Assembly: GCA_000702525.1 (NCBI GenBank)
Contig: JNIN01000001.1
Coordinates: 496,001-560,000, forward strand
DNA: 64,000 nt
Direction of reading: 5' to 3'
Source: Lachnospiraceae bacterium AC2012
GTDB lineage: Bacteria > Bacillota > Clostridia > Lachnospirales > Lachnospiraceae
Shown here: one piece after another, positions 18,228 through 27,036 of the stretch
Layout of the letters: each line of letters starts with the position of its first letter
Position numbering within the stretch: position 1 is the stretch's first letter
Made by a program: the position numbers and the translations under genes
The notes under the pieces: generated by a model
The model's database searches: none
Seen by the model: only the letters and a program-made list of their open reading frames with translations
What the model was told of the DNA's origin: nothing

Positions 18228-19973
18228 CTATTTTATTTGTTTCATATTTCGTATGCCAGGAGTGATGCTCATGGAGTAATTTGTGTAATAGATGACAAAT
18301 CCAGGATTGGCTTTGTTTGGCTTTTTCACATTCTTTTTCTGTAAATAGTCAATTTCTACCTTGTCATTATCCCGGCAACTACTGTAGTATGCAGCAAGCG
18401 CGGCGGCATCTTCGTAAACATGGTCTGGTAATTCCTGACCTTCGGTTTTTACGATGACATGTGATCCGGTTGCTTTTTTGATATGGAACCACCAATCATT
18501 TCCGGTGGCAAACTTAAAGGTTAAATAATCATTCTGATAATTGTTTTTGCCGACATAAATATGGAATCCGTCATCTGTCACAAAGTGAAGGGGCTTCGAT
18601 TTCTGGCTGGAAGCCTTTTTTCTCTCGATATGTTTCTTGATAAATCCATAATCATTCAATTCACGTCGGATTTCATTCAAATCATTTTCGGATTCGGCCA
18701 GGCTGATAGCGGTCAGGATACTATCGAGATGAGAAATCGTATTGGCAGTTTCTTCCATATATTCGTCTAATGCAATTCTCGTACGTTTGCATTTGTTGTA
18801 TTTTTCAAAATAGCGATTGGAGTTATCCATATAGGATTTTGTCTCATCCAAAGGAATGGAAAGCTCCGTGTTATCATAATAATTATTTACTGTCACGGAT
18901 TTTGGAATCTCTGTTGGCAAAGAATAGGCATATGCCTGCAATAATTCTCCGTACAGCTTATATTTATCCATCTTATCGGTGTCTTTGTACTGTCGTTTTT
19001 GTAAATCTAATTTTTTATGATTTCGTTCTAATAATGTTGTTACGACTTTGCGTAAATCCGTAGAACGCTGATGCATATTCGTAAACTGATTTCTTTCGGA
19101 ATAAAACGTTTCTAATACTTCGGATATGGAAGAATAGGAAACGGTCTCCATATTGCGGTAGGATTCCAGTGGAAATGCAGAATATTCCAGTGGTTTGGAA
19201 CTTTCTCTGTCTTTTATGATGACAGGGTTATAACGGTTTTCTTCTATGTCATGCATCATTGCTTTGAAACACTTATACAAATTGTTCTTTTCGATTTCCG
19301 TGAGTGATGCTGTGGATTGATCGGCATCAAGATGGCAACGGCAAGCGATTTCATTTGCGGTCACAGAACTTAAGCCAATAAAGTTTCCGGTAATAAATTT
19401 ACGAAGAGATGTGGCATTTCCAAGTAAAGCAGCAAAATCATCCTGCGATATCATGGTTGGATCGACTTTGTTTTCCTGTGCAGTAATGAAATAATCACGT
19501 CCTGGTAACACTTCTCGCACAGAGCTTACGTGGAAGCTGATATGTTTGATGCTGTCGATGATCTTGTTATCGTCAGAACAGAAGATGATATTGCTGTATT
19601 TTCCCATGATTTCTACATAGAGATATTTCTTGGCGGGATCGCCCAGTTCATCCAGATGTTCCACTGTAAAACGGATAATTCTTTCCATTCCCATCTGCGA
19701 GATGTCTGTAATACGACCGTTTCCAATGTATTTTCTGAGGACCATACAGAAGTTTGGTGCCTGCATCGGTGCGGGTTTATTTTCCTTCGTGAGATAAACG
19801 AGTGGAAGAGATGCGTTGGCGGAAATCAGCATGCGCTTCTGGCCGGAAGAACCCTTGAAAGTAAAGAGGATTTCCTCTTTTTCCGGTTGCGAAATCTTGC
19901 TGATACGAAGTCCGTTTAGTTCGTTATTTAGTTCATATGCTAAAGCATGAATGGTAATTCCATTAAATGCCAT
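18228..19973 (-). CDS. rqcH: RqcH/NFACT family ribosome quality control protein
   Basis: I start the gene at the ATG at 19973-19971, preceded by GGGAGG; this gives 581 residues beginning MAFNGITIHALAYELN. The order is an NFACT-N domain (about 1-250), a coiled-coil middle (about 285-435) and the NFACT-R domain with GNDWWFHIK and SHVIVK (about 450-570). RqcH binds obstructed 50S subunits and adds alanine tails; older annotations call it fibronectin-binding protein. It is a single-gene unit that converges with recG and diverges from yicC. Confidence 0.93.
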   Translation of the reverse strand: MAFNGITIHALAYELNNELNGLRISKISQPEKEEILFTFKGSSGQKRMLISANASLPLVYLTKENKPAPMQAPNFCMVLRKYIGNGRITDISQMGMERIIRFTVEHLDELGDPAKKYLYVEIMGKYSNIIFCSDDNKIIDSIKHISFHVSSVREVLPGRDYFITAQENKVDPTMISQDDFAALLGNATSLRKFITGNFIGLSSVTANEIACRCHLDADQSTASLTEIEKNNLYKCFKAMMHDIEENRYNPVIIKDRESSKPLEYSAFPLESYRNMETVSYSSISEVLETFYSERNQFTNMHQRSTDLRKVVTTLLERNHKKLDLQKRQYKDTDKMDKYKLYGELLQAYAYSLPTEIPKSVTVNNYYDNTELSIPLDETKSYMDNSNRYFEKYNKCKRTRIALDEYMEETANTISHLDSILTAISLAESENDLNEIRRELNDYGFIKKHIERKKASSQKSKPLHFVTDDGFHIYVGKNNYQNDYLTFKFATGNDWWFHIKKATGSHVIVKTEGQELPDHVYEDAAALAAYYSSCRDNDKVEIDYLQKKNVKKPNKANPGFVIYYTNYSMSITPGIRNMKQIK

Positions 19974-20047
19974 ATTGATACCTCCCAAAAGTCTATAAAA
20001 GACCAAATTTCTTATATCATAACAGATTTAGAAGTTCTAGACATACA

Positions 20048-20076
20048 TTGACTGTATTTTATTTTTCTTATATAAT
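20048..20076 (+). promoter_or_regulatory. Promoter for the yicC-gmk-rpoZ operon
   Basis: TTGACT at 20048-20053, a 17-base spacer and TATAAT at 20071-20076. An inverted repeat CTTGTAT / ATACAAG (20079-20085, 20094-20100) overlaps the likely transcription start. Confidence 0.8.
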
Positions 20077-20137
20077 AACTTGTATCTATGTGTATACAAG
20101 AATAGATGAGAGATACATGTAGAAAAAGGAGACAAAA

Positions 20138-21016
20138 ATGGTTAAAAGTATGACGGGCTTTGGCCGTTTTGAGGATGTTCAGAACGACTATAGAGTTGTT
20201 GTTGAGATCAAATCTGTGAATCATCGTTATCTCGATTTGAATGTGAAGATGGGATCGAAGATTGGTTTTTTAGAGAATCAGGTTCGTTCCGTTATCAAAG
20301 ATCGCATTATTCGTGGTAAGGTTGATGTCTATATCGGATATGAAGAGAGTGCCGATGCGTCTGTTTCCATTGTTTACAATAAAGAAGTGGCACGCATGTA
20401 CTTGGAGAATCTTCGAAAGATTGCTGAGGATTTTGATGTGGAAGATGATATTAAAGTCAGTTCCCTCTCAAAATATCCCGATGTTCTGGAAGTGAAAGAA
20501 GACCCTTCTGATGTAGATCAAATCTGGTCTCGAGTGGAAGCACCATTGAATCAAGCGTTAGATGCATTTGTGGAGAGCCGTCGGATTGAAGGGGAACGTC
20601 TGCAAAAAGACTTGTTAGAAAAACTCGATCAAATGTCTACTTATGTGGATGTAATTGAGAAACGTTCTCCGGAATTGATTGTCGAATATAAAAAGAATCT
20701 GATTTCGAAGGTTCATGATCTTTTGGAAGATCATTATATTGATGACAATCGAATCGCTGCGGAAGTCACCGTCTATGCAGATAAGATTTGCGTGGATGAA
20801 GAACTTGTGCGCTTGCATTCTCATATCGATGAGGTGCGTAAACTCCTTACAACAAAGGAAGAGGTTGGTAGAAAACTGGATTTCCTTGCACAGGAGTTAA
20901 ATCGTGAATCAAATACGATTTTATCAAAATCTACCGATGTTCAAATCGCAGATTTAGGAATTGAATTGAAGACTTTGATTGAAAAAATCAGAGAGCAGAT
21001 TCAGAATTTGGAGTAA
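20138..21016 (+). CDS. yicC: YicC/YloC family endoribonuclease
   Basis: The 292-residue protein has the family start [10 protein letters not shown], followed by [12 protein letters not shown], and a C-terminal DUF1732 with [14 protein letters not shown] and NTILSKS. YicC/YloC members are RNA endonucleases known from E. coli and B. subtilis. AAAGGAG lies upstream of the ATG. It opens a long operon whose order yicC-remA-gmk-rpoZ is standard in Firmicutes, which makes the identification secure. Confidence 0.93.
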   Translation: MVKSMTGFGRFEDVQNDYRVVVEIKSVNHRYLDLNVKMGSKIGFLENQVRSVIKDRIIRGKVDVYIGYEESADASVSIVYNKEVARMYLENLRKIAEDFDVEDDIKVSSLSKYPDVLEVKEDPSDVDQIWSRVEAPLNQALDAFVESRRIEGERLQKDLLEKLDQMSTYVDVIEKRSPELIVEYKKNLISKVHDLLEDHYIDDNRIAAEVTVYADKICVDEELVRLHSHIDEVRKLLTTKEEVGRKLDFLAQELNRESNTILSKSTDVQIADLGIELKTLIEKIREQIQNLE

Positions 21017-21021
21017 ACGAC

Positions 21022-21273
21022 ATGTTTATTAATATTGGATTCGGTAATATGGTGAATTCTACGAAGATTCTGGCGATGATTTCGTCAGATTCTGCACCGG
21101 CTAAGCGTATGATTCAAAAAGCCAAAGAAGAAGAGCAGTTAATTGACGCCACCCAGGGCAGACGAACAAGAGCTGTGTTGGTCATGGAAAATGGCCAGGT
21201 AGTTTTGTCTGCACTTGTTCCTGAGACAATCGCGCTCAGGACAAAGGAAGGTATAACTGTAGAAAAGGAGTAA
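21022..21273 (+). CDS. remA: RemA-like DUF370 regulator
   Basis: The 83-residue protein is of normal RemA length. Its start [12 protein letters not shown], the motif SSDSAPAKR and RTRAVLVM are diagnostic of the DUF370/RemA family. B. subtilis RemA is a DNA-binding activator of matrix and osmoprotection genes; targets here are unknown. It sits between yicC and gmk, the standard position, 5 bases after yicC with GGAG in the yicC 3' end. Confidence 0.92.
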   Translation: MFINIGFGNMVNSTKILAMISSDSAPAKRMIQKAKEEEQLIDATQGRRTRAVLVMENGQVVLSALVPETIALRTKEGITVEKE

Positions 21274-21277
21274 TATA

Positions 21278-21922
21278 GTGATGAGACACAAACGTGGCTT
21301 GGTTATTGTAATGTCAGGTTTCTCAGGTGCGGGTAAAGGTACGATTGTAAAGCATCTGTTTGAAACTTATCCGGACAATTATTTCTTGTCTATTTCAGCT
21401 ACAACAAGAAATCCTAGACCGGGTGAACAGGATGGCCGTGAATATTTCTTCAAGACCAAAGAAGAATTTGAAAGCATGATCGAACAAAAAGAATTGTTAG
21501 AATATGCGAATTTCAATGATAATTATTATGGAACACCAAAGGCGTATGTCGAAAAATTGGTGAATGAGGGCAAGGATGTTATCCTGGAAATTGAAGTTCA
21601 GGGTGCCCTTCAGGTGAGGGAAATCTTCCCTGAGGCTCTGTTATTATTCGTCACACCACCGTCTGCTGATGCATTAGAGAAGCGATTGGTTGGACGTGGA
21701 ACAGAGACTGCTGATGTAGTTGCTCAGAGATTGGCGATCTCAGCAAGAGAATCCCATCTTATGAATAAATATGATTATTTGATTGTAAATGATACAGTTG
21801 AAGATTCAGTAAAAGAAGTGCATGGCATTATTCAAAGTGAACATTTTCGTACGGTTCGAAATGAAGAAGCCATCAAAAAAATCCAAGAAGAATTAAAGGT
21901 ATTTGCGAAAGGAGATAATTAG
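21278..21922 (+). CDS. gmk: Guanylate kinase
   Basis: The 214-residue protein converts GMP to GDP with ATP. The P-loop GFSGAGKGT lies at about residues 14-22, followed by SATTRNPRPGEQDGREYFF of the GMP-binding domain and ILEIEVQGA. Length and motifs are normal. Either the GTG at 21278 or the ATG at 21281 can be the start, both at workable distance from AAAAGGAG. A ribosome site for rpoZ lies in its last codons. Confidence 0.96.
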   Translation: MMRHKRGLVIVMSGFSGAGKGTIVKHLFETYPDNYFLSISATTRNPRPGEQDGREYFFKTKEEFESMIEQKELLEYANFNDNYYGTPKAYVEKLVNEGKDVILEIEVQGALQVREIFPEALLLFVTPPSADALEKRLVGRGTETADVVAQRLAISARESHLMNKYDYLIVNDTVEDSVKEVHGIIQSEHFRTVRNEEAIKKIQEELKVFAKGDN

Positions 21923-21923
21923 T

Positions 21924-22184
21924 ATGATCCATCCATCATATGTTGAATTAATGAAGAAGGTAAATAAGGACGTTATTGTAGGTGAGGAACCAGTTGTAAA
22001 CAGTCGTTACAGCATCGTTTGCGCAACAGCTAAGCGTGCTCGTCAGATCGTTGCTGGATCTGTACCTCTTCTTGAAAATGAAGAAGGAAAGAAGCCTCTT
22101 TCTATTGCCGTAGATGAATTATATAGTGGTGAATTAAGAATTCTCGGCGACGATGAAGAGGAAGAAGTAGTAGAGGAAAACTAA
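21924..22184 (+). CDS. rpoZ: RNA polymerase omega subunit
   Basis: The ATG at 21924, with GGAG about 9 bases upstream, gives an 86-residue protein starting MIHPSYVELM; an upstream in-frame ATG at 21903 overlaps gmk and is unlikely. Omega assists assembly of RNA polymerase. NSRYSIVCATAKRARQI corresponds to the conserved core that holds beta-prime. The C-terminus is strongly acidic (DDEEEEVVEEN). The neighbour order gmk-rpoZ is standard. Confidence 0.92.
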   Translation: MIHPSYVELMKKVNKDVIVGEEPVVNSRYSIVCATAKRARQIVAGSVPLLENEEGKKPLSIAVDELYSGELRILGDDEEEEVVEEN

Positions 22185-22187
22185 TAT

Positions 22188-23513
22188 ATGAAAGTATATT
22201 TTGCGTCATTAGGATGCGATAAGAATTTGTCTGATTCTGAGCATATGATTTATGCTTTGTCTGAAGCTGGTATGCAGATTACAGATTTAGAAGAAGAGGC
22301 AGATGTTATTGTTGTAAATACATGCTGCTTTATTCAGTCAGCTTTGGAAGAAAGCATAAATACAATTTTGGAATTAGCTGTTCAGAAGGAAACGGGGTGC
22401 TGTAAAGCAATTCTTGTTACTGGATGTATGGCAGAACGTTACAAAGAGCAGATTCAGATGGAGATGCCAGAAGTAGATGGCATTGTAGGAACGAATTCTT
22501 ACGATGAAATCGTAACTGCGGTCCAGGCTGTTCTTGGTGGCGAAAAATTAATTGTTACAAAGCCGTTAGTGGGACTTCCTAGAGAAGATTCCGGTAGAAC
22601 CTTAACGACTGGTGGCCATTATGCATATCTTAAGATTGCAGATGGTTGTGATAAGCATTGTAGTTATTGTAGTATTCCACTTTTCAAGGGTGATTACAGA
22701 TCTGTTCCAAAGGAACAGCTTATCAAAGAAGCAAAATCGCTTGCTGAAAAGGGTGTCAAAGAATTGATTCTTGTCGCACAGGAAACAACGCTTTATGGTT
22801 CAGATCTCTATGGTAAGAAGTGTCTGGGTGAACTTTTGGATGAGTTAAATGCAATTGACGGATTAGAATGGATTCGTATTTTGTATTGCTATCCAGAGGA
22901 AATCGATGAAGATTTGATCGAAGCAATGAAGAGAAATGATAAAGTCCTTCATTATCTCGATATTCCAATCCAGCATGGTTCCTCTTATATTCTTGGTAGA
23001 ATGGGTAGAAGAACGAATGCAGATGATATCCGCGCAATCGTGAAGAAATTACGCGAAGAAATCCCGGATATCTGCATTAGAACAACGGTGATTTGTGGTT
23101 TCCCAGGGGAAACAGAAGAACATTATCAGGAGATGTTAGATTTCATTAACGAAATGGAATTTGATCGTCTTGGTGCATTCCCATACTCAAAAGAAGAGGG
23201 TACGGTAGCATATAGATTTGAGAATCAGTTAGATGATGAGACTAAGAATCAGCGAGTAGAAGGTGTGATGCTTGCACAACAGAGAATTGCATTTGAAAAG
23301 AATGAAGAAGTTGTTGGCAAGACCATGCGTGTTATGGTGGAGGGAGAAATCCCAGAAGACCATGTAGTGGTAGGTAGAACATACCGTGACACACCAAATG
23401 TTGATGGTTTAGTCTTTATTCAGAACTGTGATCGCAGTTTTATGTCCGGTGATTTTGTAGATGTTAAAATTATCGGTACAAATAACTATGATTTGATAGG
23501 AGAAATTGAATAA
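22188..23513 (+). CDS. rimO: Ribosomal protein S12 methylthiotransferase RimO
   Basis: The 441-residue radical-SAM enzyme starts with KVYFASLGCDKN and has NTCCFI and TGCMAERY in its first cluster domain. The radical-SAM site is DGCDKHCSYC (C154, C158, C161), followed by IPLFKGDYRS, the RimO-type continuation. A TRAM domain lies at about 370-438. RimO adds a methylthio group to an aspartate of S12. It is the paralogue of MiaB at 1989-3428. The last base is shared with the start codon of pgsA. Confidence 0.95.
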   Translation: MKVYFASLGCDKNLSDSEHMIYALSEAGMQITDLEEEADVIVVNTCCFIQSALEESINTILELAVQKETGCCKAILVTGCMAERYKEQIQMEMPEVDGIVGTNSYDEIVTAVQAVLGGEKLIVTKPLVGLPREDSGRTLTTGGHYAYLKIADGCDKHCSYCSIPLFKGDYRSVPKEQLIKEAKSLAEKGVKELILVAQETTLYGSDLYGKKCLGELLDELNAIDGLEWIRILYCYPEEIDEDLIEAMKRNDKVLHYLDIPIQHGSSYILGRMGRRTNADDIRAIVKKLREEIPDICIRTTVICGFPGETEEHYQEMLDFINEMEFDRLGAFPYSKEEGTVAYRFENQLDDETKNQRVEGVMLAQQRIAFEKNEEVVGKTMRVMVEGEIPEDHVVVGRTYRDTPNVDGLVFIQNCDRSFMSGDFVDVKIIGTNNYDLIGEIE

Positions 23514-24055
23514 TGAATTTACCAAATAAATTAACGATTTTTCGAGTGATTTTAATTCCGTTTTTTGTAGTTGCATTACTCTTCAATCCGGAAGACCAGG
23601 TGCTTCGTCTTGTGGCAGATGCCATTTTTATTGTGGCATCCCTTACCGATATGCTCGATGGAAAGATTGCAAGAAAATATAACCTTGTAACAAATTTCGG
23701 TAAGTTTATGGATCCTCTTGCAGATAAGCTTTTAGTCTGCTCAGCAATGATTTGTTTATTATCCATTGGACAGCTTCCTGCATGGGTTGTAATTGTAATT
23801 ATTGCACGTGAATTTATCATTAGTGGATTCCGTTTGGTTGCATCCGATAATGGAGTAGTGATTGCTGCTTCTATGTGGGGTAAGACAAAGACGGTTTCAC
23901 AGATGATTATGGTAATTATTCTGGTTGCTAATTTTGATCTTGCGTTTATGCAGATTCTTGGCACCGTATTTATTTATGTTGCAGCTGCACTTACTGTAAT
24001 CTCTTTAGTAGATTATGTTGTAAAGAATAAGGAAGTATTAAAGGAACAGAATTAA
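23513..24055 (+). CDS. pgsA: CDP-diacylglycerol-glycerol-3-phosphate 3-phosphatidyltransferase
   Basis: The 180-residue membrane protein has four to five hydrophobic segments and the CDP-alcohol phosphotransferase signature: TDMLDGKIARKY, then NFGKFMDPLADKLL. It makes phosphatidylglycerol phosphate, the first committed step to phosphatidylglycerol and cardiolipin. Start MNLPNKLTIFR is typical of PgsA. It overlaps rimO by 1 base and precedes cinA by 1 base, the usual order in Firmicutes. Confidence 0.94.
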   Translation: MNLPNKLTIFRVILIPFFVVALLFNPEDQVLRLVADAIFIVASLTDMLDGKIARKYNLVTNFGKFMDPLADKLLVCSAMICLLSIGQLPAWVVIVIIAREFIISGFRLVASDNGVVIAASMWGKTKTVSQMIMVIILVANFDLAFMQILGTVFIYVAAALTVISLVDYVVKNKEVLKEQN

Positions 24056-24056
24056 T

Positions 24057-24539
24057 ATGAAAATAGATGATATTATTCGTGCTTTAATTGATCATGGAAT
24101 ATCTATTTCTACAGCAGAATCATGTACTGGTGGGTTGATTGCGTCTTCGATTGTAAAGTACAGTGGCGTTTCTTCTATTTATGAAGAAGGCTATGTAACC
24201 TATTCCGAAGGCGCGAAATCGCGAATGATTGGTGTTGATCCGGAAACGATTCATACCTATGGTGTAGTTAGTCATCCGGTAGCCATGGAGATGGCATCTT
24301 CTGTCCGTAGATGTTCGGGAAGTGACATTGGTTTGTCAACAACCGGTGTTGCCGGACCGGGTGGCGGAGATGAAAAAACGCCGGTTGGTACGGTTTATAT
24401 TGCCTGTTCGATAGGTACAAAGACAATTACGCGTAGATATCATTTTCATGGAACTCGAACGATGATTCGAAATGCCGCTACAGAGAAGGCGTTTCAATTG
24501 TTACGAGAGTGCTTACAAAAAGCACAACTTCTAAATTAG
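24057..24539 (+). CDS. CinA C-terminal domain nicotinamide-nucleotide amidohydrolase
   Basis: The 160-residue protein corresponds only to the PncC/CinA C-terminal domain: AESCTGGLIAS at about 20-30 and TTGVAGPGGGD near 98-108. It hydrolyses NMN to nicotinate mononucleotide, recycling NAD breakdown products. The N-terminal MoCF-like domain of full CinA is absent; the short form is common and not a truncation by mutation. It lies between pgsA and rsmD. The next gene's start is 9 bases after its stop. Confidence 0.9.
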   Translation: MKIDDIIRALIDHGISISTAESCTGGLIASSIVKYSGVSSIYEEGYVTYSEGAKSRMIGVDPETIHTYGVVSHPVAMEMASSVRRCSGSDIGLSTTGVAGPGGGDEKTPVGTVYIACSIGTKTITRRYHFHGTRTMIRNAATEKAFQLLRECLQKAQLLN

Positions 24540-24547
24540 GAGATTAT

Positions 24548-25102
24548 ATGAGAGTAATTTCAGGAACTCGAAAGAGTATTCCACTGAAATCTTTGCCTGG
24601 AAACAATACGAGACCTACCACGGATCGAATTAAAGAAACACTCTTTAATATGATTGCGATGGATATTCCGGATTGTAATTTCTTGGATTTATTTTCCGGT
24701 TCCGGTCAGATTGCGATTGAGGCATTGAGTCGTGGAGCAAGGCATGCGACATTGATTGAAAATCAAAAGGATGCCAATAAGATTATTAAAGAAAATATCA
24801 AGAAGACAAAGTTTGAGAAGGAGGCAACCATTCTTGAACGCGATGTGGTTTCTGGTCTTTCCACATTAATGGGACAGAAATTTGATGTCGTATTTATGGA
24901 TCCTCCGTATGAGATGGAACTTGAGAATGCAGCCCTTCAGGCACTTCTTGATTATGATTTGATTGATGACAAAAGTTTGGTTATAGTAGAAGAGAAGTTA
25001 CATACTGATTTTTCTTTTGCCATCGATATGGGATTTGAAATATATAAAGAAAAATGCTATAAGACGAATAAACATGTCTTTCTTGGCAGAAAGCAGGCAT
25101 AA
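24548..25102 (+). CDS. rsmD: 16S rRNA (guanine-966-N2)-methyltransferase RsmD
   Basis: Starting at the ATG at 24548, with AGGAG upstream, gives 184 residues beginning [10 protein letters not shown]. The protein has the Rossmann SAM site [20 protein letters not shown] and the catalytic DPPYE, plus [15 protein letters not shown], all typical of RsmD, which methylates G966 of 16S rRNA. An in-frame start at 24509 would overlap cinA and lacks a ribosome site. Its stop overlaps the coaD start by 1 base, the standard rsmD-coaD pair. Confidence 0.94.
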   Translation: MRVISGTRKSIPLKSLPGNNTRPTTDRIKETLFNMIAMDIPDCNFLDLFSGSGQIAIEALSRGARHATLIENQKDANKIIKENIKKTKFEKEATILERDVVSGLSTLMGQKFDVVFMDPPYEMELENAALQALLDYDLIDDKSLVIVEEKLHTDFSFAIDMGFEIYKEKCYKTNKHVFLGRKQA

Positions 25103-25587
25103 TGAGAAAAGCTATATATCCGGGAAGTTTTGACCCTATTACAAATGGACATTTGGATATTATTAAAAGATCCGCTGGATTATTTGATGAAATCGTAATT
25201 GCAGTGTTAAATAACAGTCAAAAAAATCCGTTGTTTTCCGTAAATGAACGTGTTAACATGATAAAAGAGTTAACAAAAGACATTCCGAATGTCTCTGTGG
25301 ATTCCTTTCAGGGATTGACAGTTGATTATGCGAAAGAAATTGGGGCAACTGCTATGATTCGCGGTCTACGTGCCGTTTCAGATTTTGAATATGAACTTCA
25401 GATTGCGCAGACGAATAAAGTAGAGTTTCCAGAAATAGAGACGATATTTTTAACTGCGGATTTGAATTATTCTTATTTAAGTTCTTCAGTTGTAAGAGAA
25501 TTCGCGTCATATGGTGGTGACATTTCTAAATTTGTTCCAGAAGAAATCATTCCAACAATACGTGAAAAATTTCATAGCGAAAGATAA
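25102..25587 (+). CDS. coaD: Phosphopantetheine adenylyltransferase
   Basis: The 161-residue enzyme catalyses the fourth step of coenzyme A synthesis, joining ATP and 4'-phosphopantetheine. [18 protein letters not shown] at residues 4-21 holds the nucleotidyltransferase TxGH site, and [15 protein letters not shown] is the second conserved block. Size is normal. It is coupled to rsmD by a one-base overlap. Confidence 0.96.
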   Translation: MRKAIYPGSFDPITNGHLDIIKRSAGLFDEIVIAVLNNSQKNPLFSVNERVNMIKELTKDIPNVSVDSFQGLTVDYAKEIGATAMIRGLRAVSDFEYELQIAQTNKVEFPEIETIFLTADLNYSYLSSSVVREFASYGGDISKFVPEEIIPTIREKFHSER

Positions 25588-25599
25588 GGAGATTCTATC

Positions 25600-26259
25600 A
25601 TGGCTAGTAAAATTGAGGATATTATTGAACAGATTGAGGACTACATTGATACTTGTAAGCCAGCAGCTTTTTCTGGTTCGAAGATTGTAGTAAATCGTGA
25701 TGAGTTAGATGCTTATTTAGATGATTTAAAGACTACTACACCAGAAGAGATTAAGCGCTATCAGAAGATCATTAGCAATAAGGAAGCAATCTTAGCAGAT
25801 GCGAAGAATAAAGCGGATGCAATTATTGCAGAAGCACAGATTCAGACGAGTGAATTAGTATCGGAACATCAGATTATGCAACAGGCATATGCACAGGCGA
25901 ATGAAGTAGTTATGATTGCTACAAAGAACGCACAGGAAATGCTTGATAAAGCAACGGAAGATGCGAATAATATTCGTTTAGGTGCAATGGAATATACCGA
26001 TAATCTCTTAAAGAGTATTGAAGAAGTTCTTGTTGGTTCTATTGATACAACAAAAGCAAGAACAGATAAGTATTTAAATACGATGCAGGGATTCTTGGAT
26101 GTTGTAGTTGCAAATAGAGAGGAACTTCGACCACAGGAAGAAGTGAAATCGGAACCTGCTGCAGTAGTTGCAGAGGAAAAACCAGCTGCTCCGGAAGAAC
26201 CAAAGAAGGAAGAAGGTCCTTCGATTGCTATTTCCGAGGAATTTTTTAATAAAGATTGA
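25600..26259 (+). CDS. Coiled-coil protein, 219 aa, function unknown
   Basis: No enzyme motif is seen. Residues 1-60 contain a short acidic helical hairpin (KIEDIIEQIEDYIDTCK). Residues 60-150 form a long Ala/Glu/Lys-rich helix with heptad-like spacing, similar to ATP synthase b or DivIVA-type stalk proteins. Residues 180-210 are rich in Pro, Glu and Ala, ending in PSIAISEEFFNKD. Proteins of this kind follow coaD in Lachnospiraceae and are often labelled ATPase without evidence. AAGGAG lies 9 bases before the ATG. A terminator starts 11 bases after its stop. Confidence 0.75.
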   Translation: MASKIEDIIEQIEDYIDTCKPAAFSGSKIVVNRDELDAYLDDLKTTTPEEIKRYQKIISNKEAILADAKNKADAIIAEAQIQTSELVSEHQIMQQAYAQANEVVMIATKNAQEMLDKATEDANNIRLGAMEYTDNLLKSIEEVLVGSIDTTKARTDKYLNTMQGFLDVVVANREELRPQEEVKSEPAAVVAEEKPAAPEEPKKEEGPSIAISEEFFNKD

Positions 26260-26270
26260 TAAGTGATGGA

Positions 26271-26307
26271 GCATCTGTTTGCGTGGCAAACGGATGCTTT
26301 TTCTTTT
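26271..26307 (+). terminator. Intrinsic terminator directly before rsuA-type gene
   Basis: 12-base arms (26271-26282 and 26286-26297) pair with one G-T exchange around GTG, followed by T5-C-T4. The T run ends 9 bases before the start codon of the next gene. Confidence 0.85.
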
Positions 26308-26316
26308 GTAGAAGAT

Positions 26317-27036
26317 ATGAGATTAGATAAGTATTTATGTGATGCCGGAGTTGGTACACGAAGTGAAGTAAAAAAGATATTAAAGAAAGAACCGGTTTAT
26401 ATCAATGGAAATCCTGAGAAAGATCCGGGATTTCAAGTAAAGGAAGAAGATGAGATTGTATTTCGAAAGGAAATGTTATCGCGGGAAGAGTTCTTCTATT
26501 ACCTGTTTCATAAACCGGCGGGCTGTGTATGCGCAGCAGTAGATCATGTGCATGATACGGTATTTAAATATATTCCGATGAACCGAAAGAAGGATCTATC
26601 TACGGTGGGAAGATTGGATTTGGATACAGAAGGATTATTATTGGTTACCAATGATGGTATATTTCATCATGCGATGACGAGTCCGAAGCGTGAGGTACCA
26701 AAACTTTATTATGCAGAAGTGACCGGTACACTGATAGAGGAAGATATTGTGAAATTTGCCTCCGGACTAGATATTGGGGATGATAAGTCGGCAAAACCGG
26801 CGAAGCTTGAGATTGTTTCATCGGGTGATACATCGGTTGGACTTGTTACCGTTACAGAAGGTAGATTTCATGAGGTAAAGAGGTTATTTCTTGCCTGTGG
26901 CAAAGAGGTCACGTATTTGAAACGACTTTCTATGGGTGATTTTCAGTTGGATGAAGCATTAAAGCCCGGGGAATATAGAAAATTTAATGAGAAAGAAATG
27001 AATTATGTTAAAAAATATAAAAGCGGTACTATTTGA
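26317..27036 (+). CDS. RsuA-type pseudouridine synthase (16S rRNA 516 family)
   Basis: I use the ATG at 26317 (MRLDKYLCDAG), the conserved S4-domain start, giving 239 residues. A longer in-frame reading from 26263 would run through a perfect terminator hairpin. An S4 RNA-binding domain (1-60) is followed by the synthase domain with GRLDLDTEGLLLVTNDG, whose Asp is catalytic. Members modify U516 of 16S rRNA or related sites. The ribosome site (GTAGAAGAT) is weak and follows the terminator T run. The 3' end overlaps the HAD gene by 32 bases. Confidence 0.88.
   Translation: MRLDKYLCDAGVGTRSEVKKILKKEPVYINGNPEKDPGFQVKEEDEIVFRKEMLSREEFFYYLFHKPAGCVCAAVDHVHDTVFKYIPMNRKKDLSTVGRLDLDTEGLLLVTNDGIFHHAMTSPKREVPKLYYAEVTGTLIEEDIVKFASGLDIGDDKSAKPAKLEIVSSGDTSVGLVTVTEGRFHEVKRLFLACGKEVTYLKRLSMGDFQLDEALKPGEYRKFNEKEMNYVKKYKSGTI

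Noticed and set aside
24509-24547. Earlier start of rsmD overlapping cinA
   Set aside because: No ribosome site precedes it; the ATG at 24548 has AGGAG and matches the conserved family start.
26263-26316. N-terminal extension of the rsuA-type protein
   Set aside because: It would translate a strong terminator hairpin, and the conserved S4 start MRLDKYL lies at 26317.
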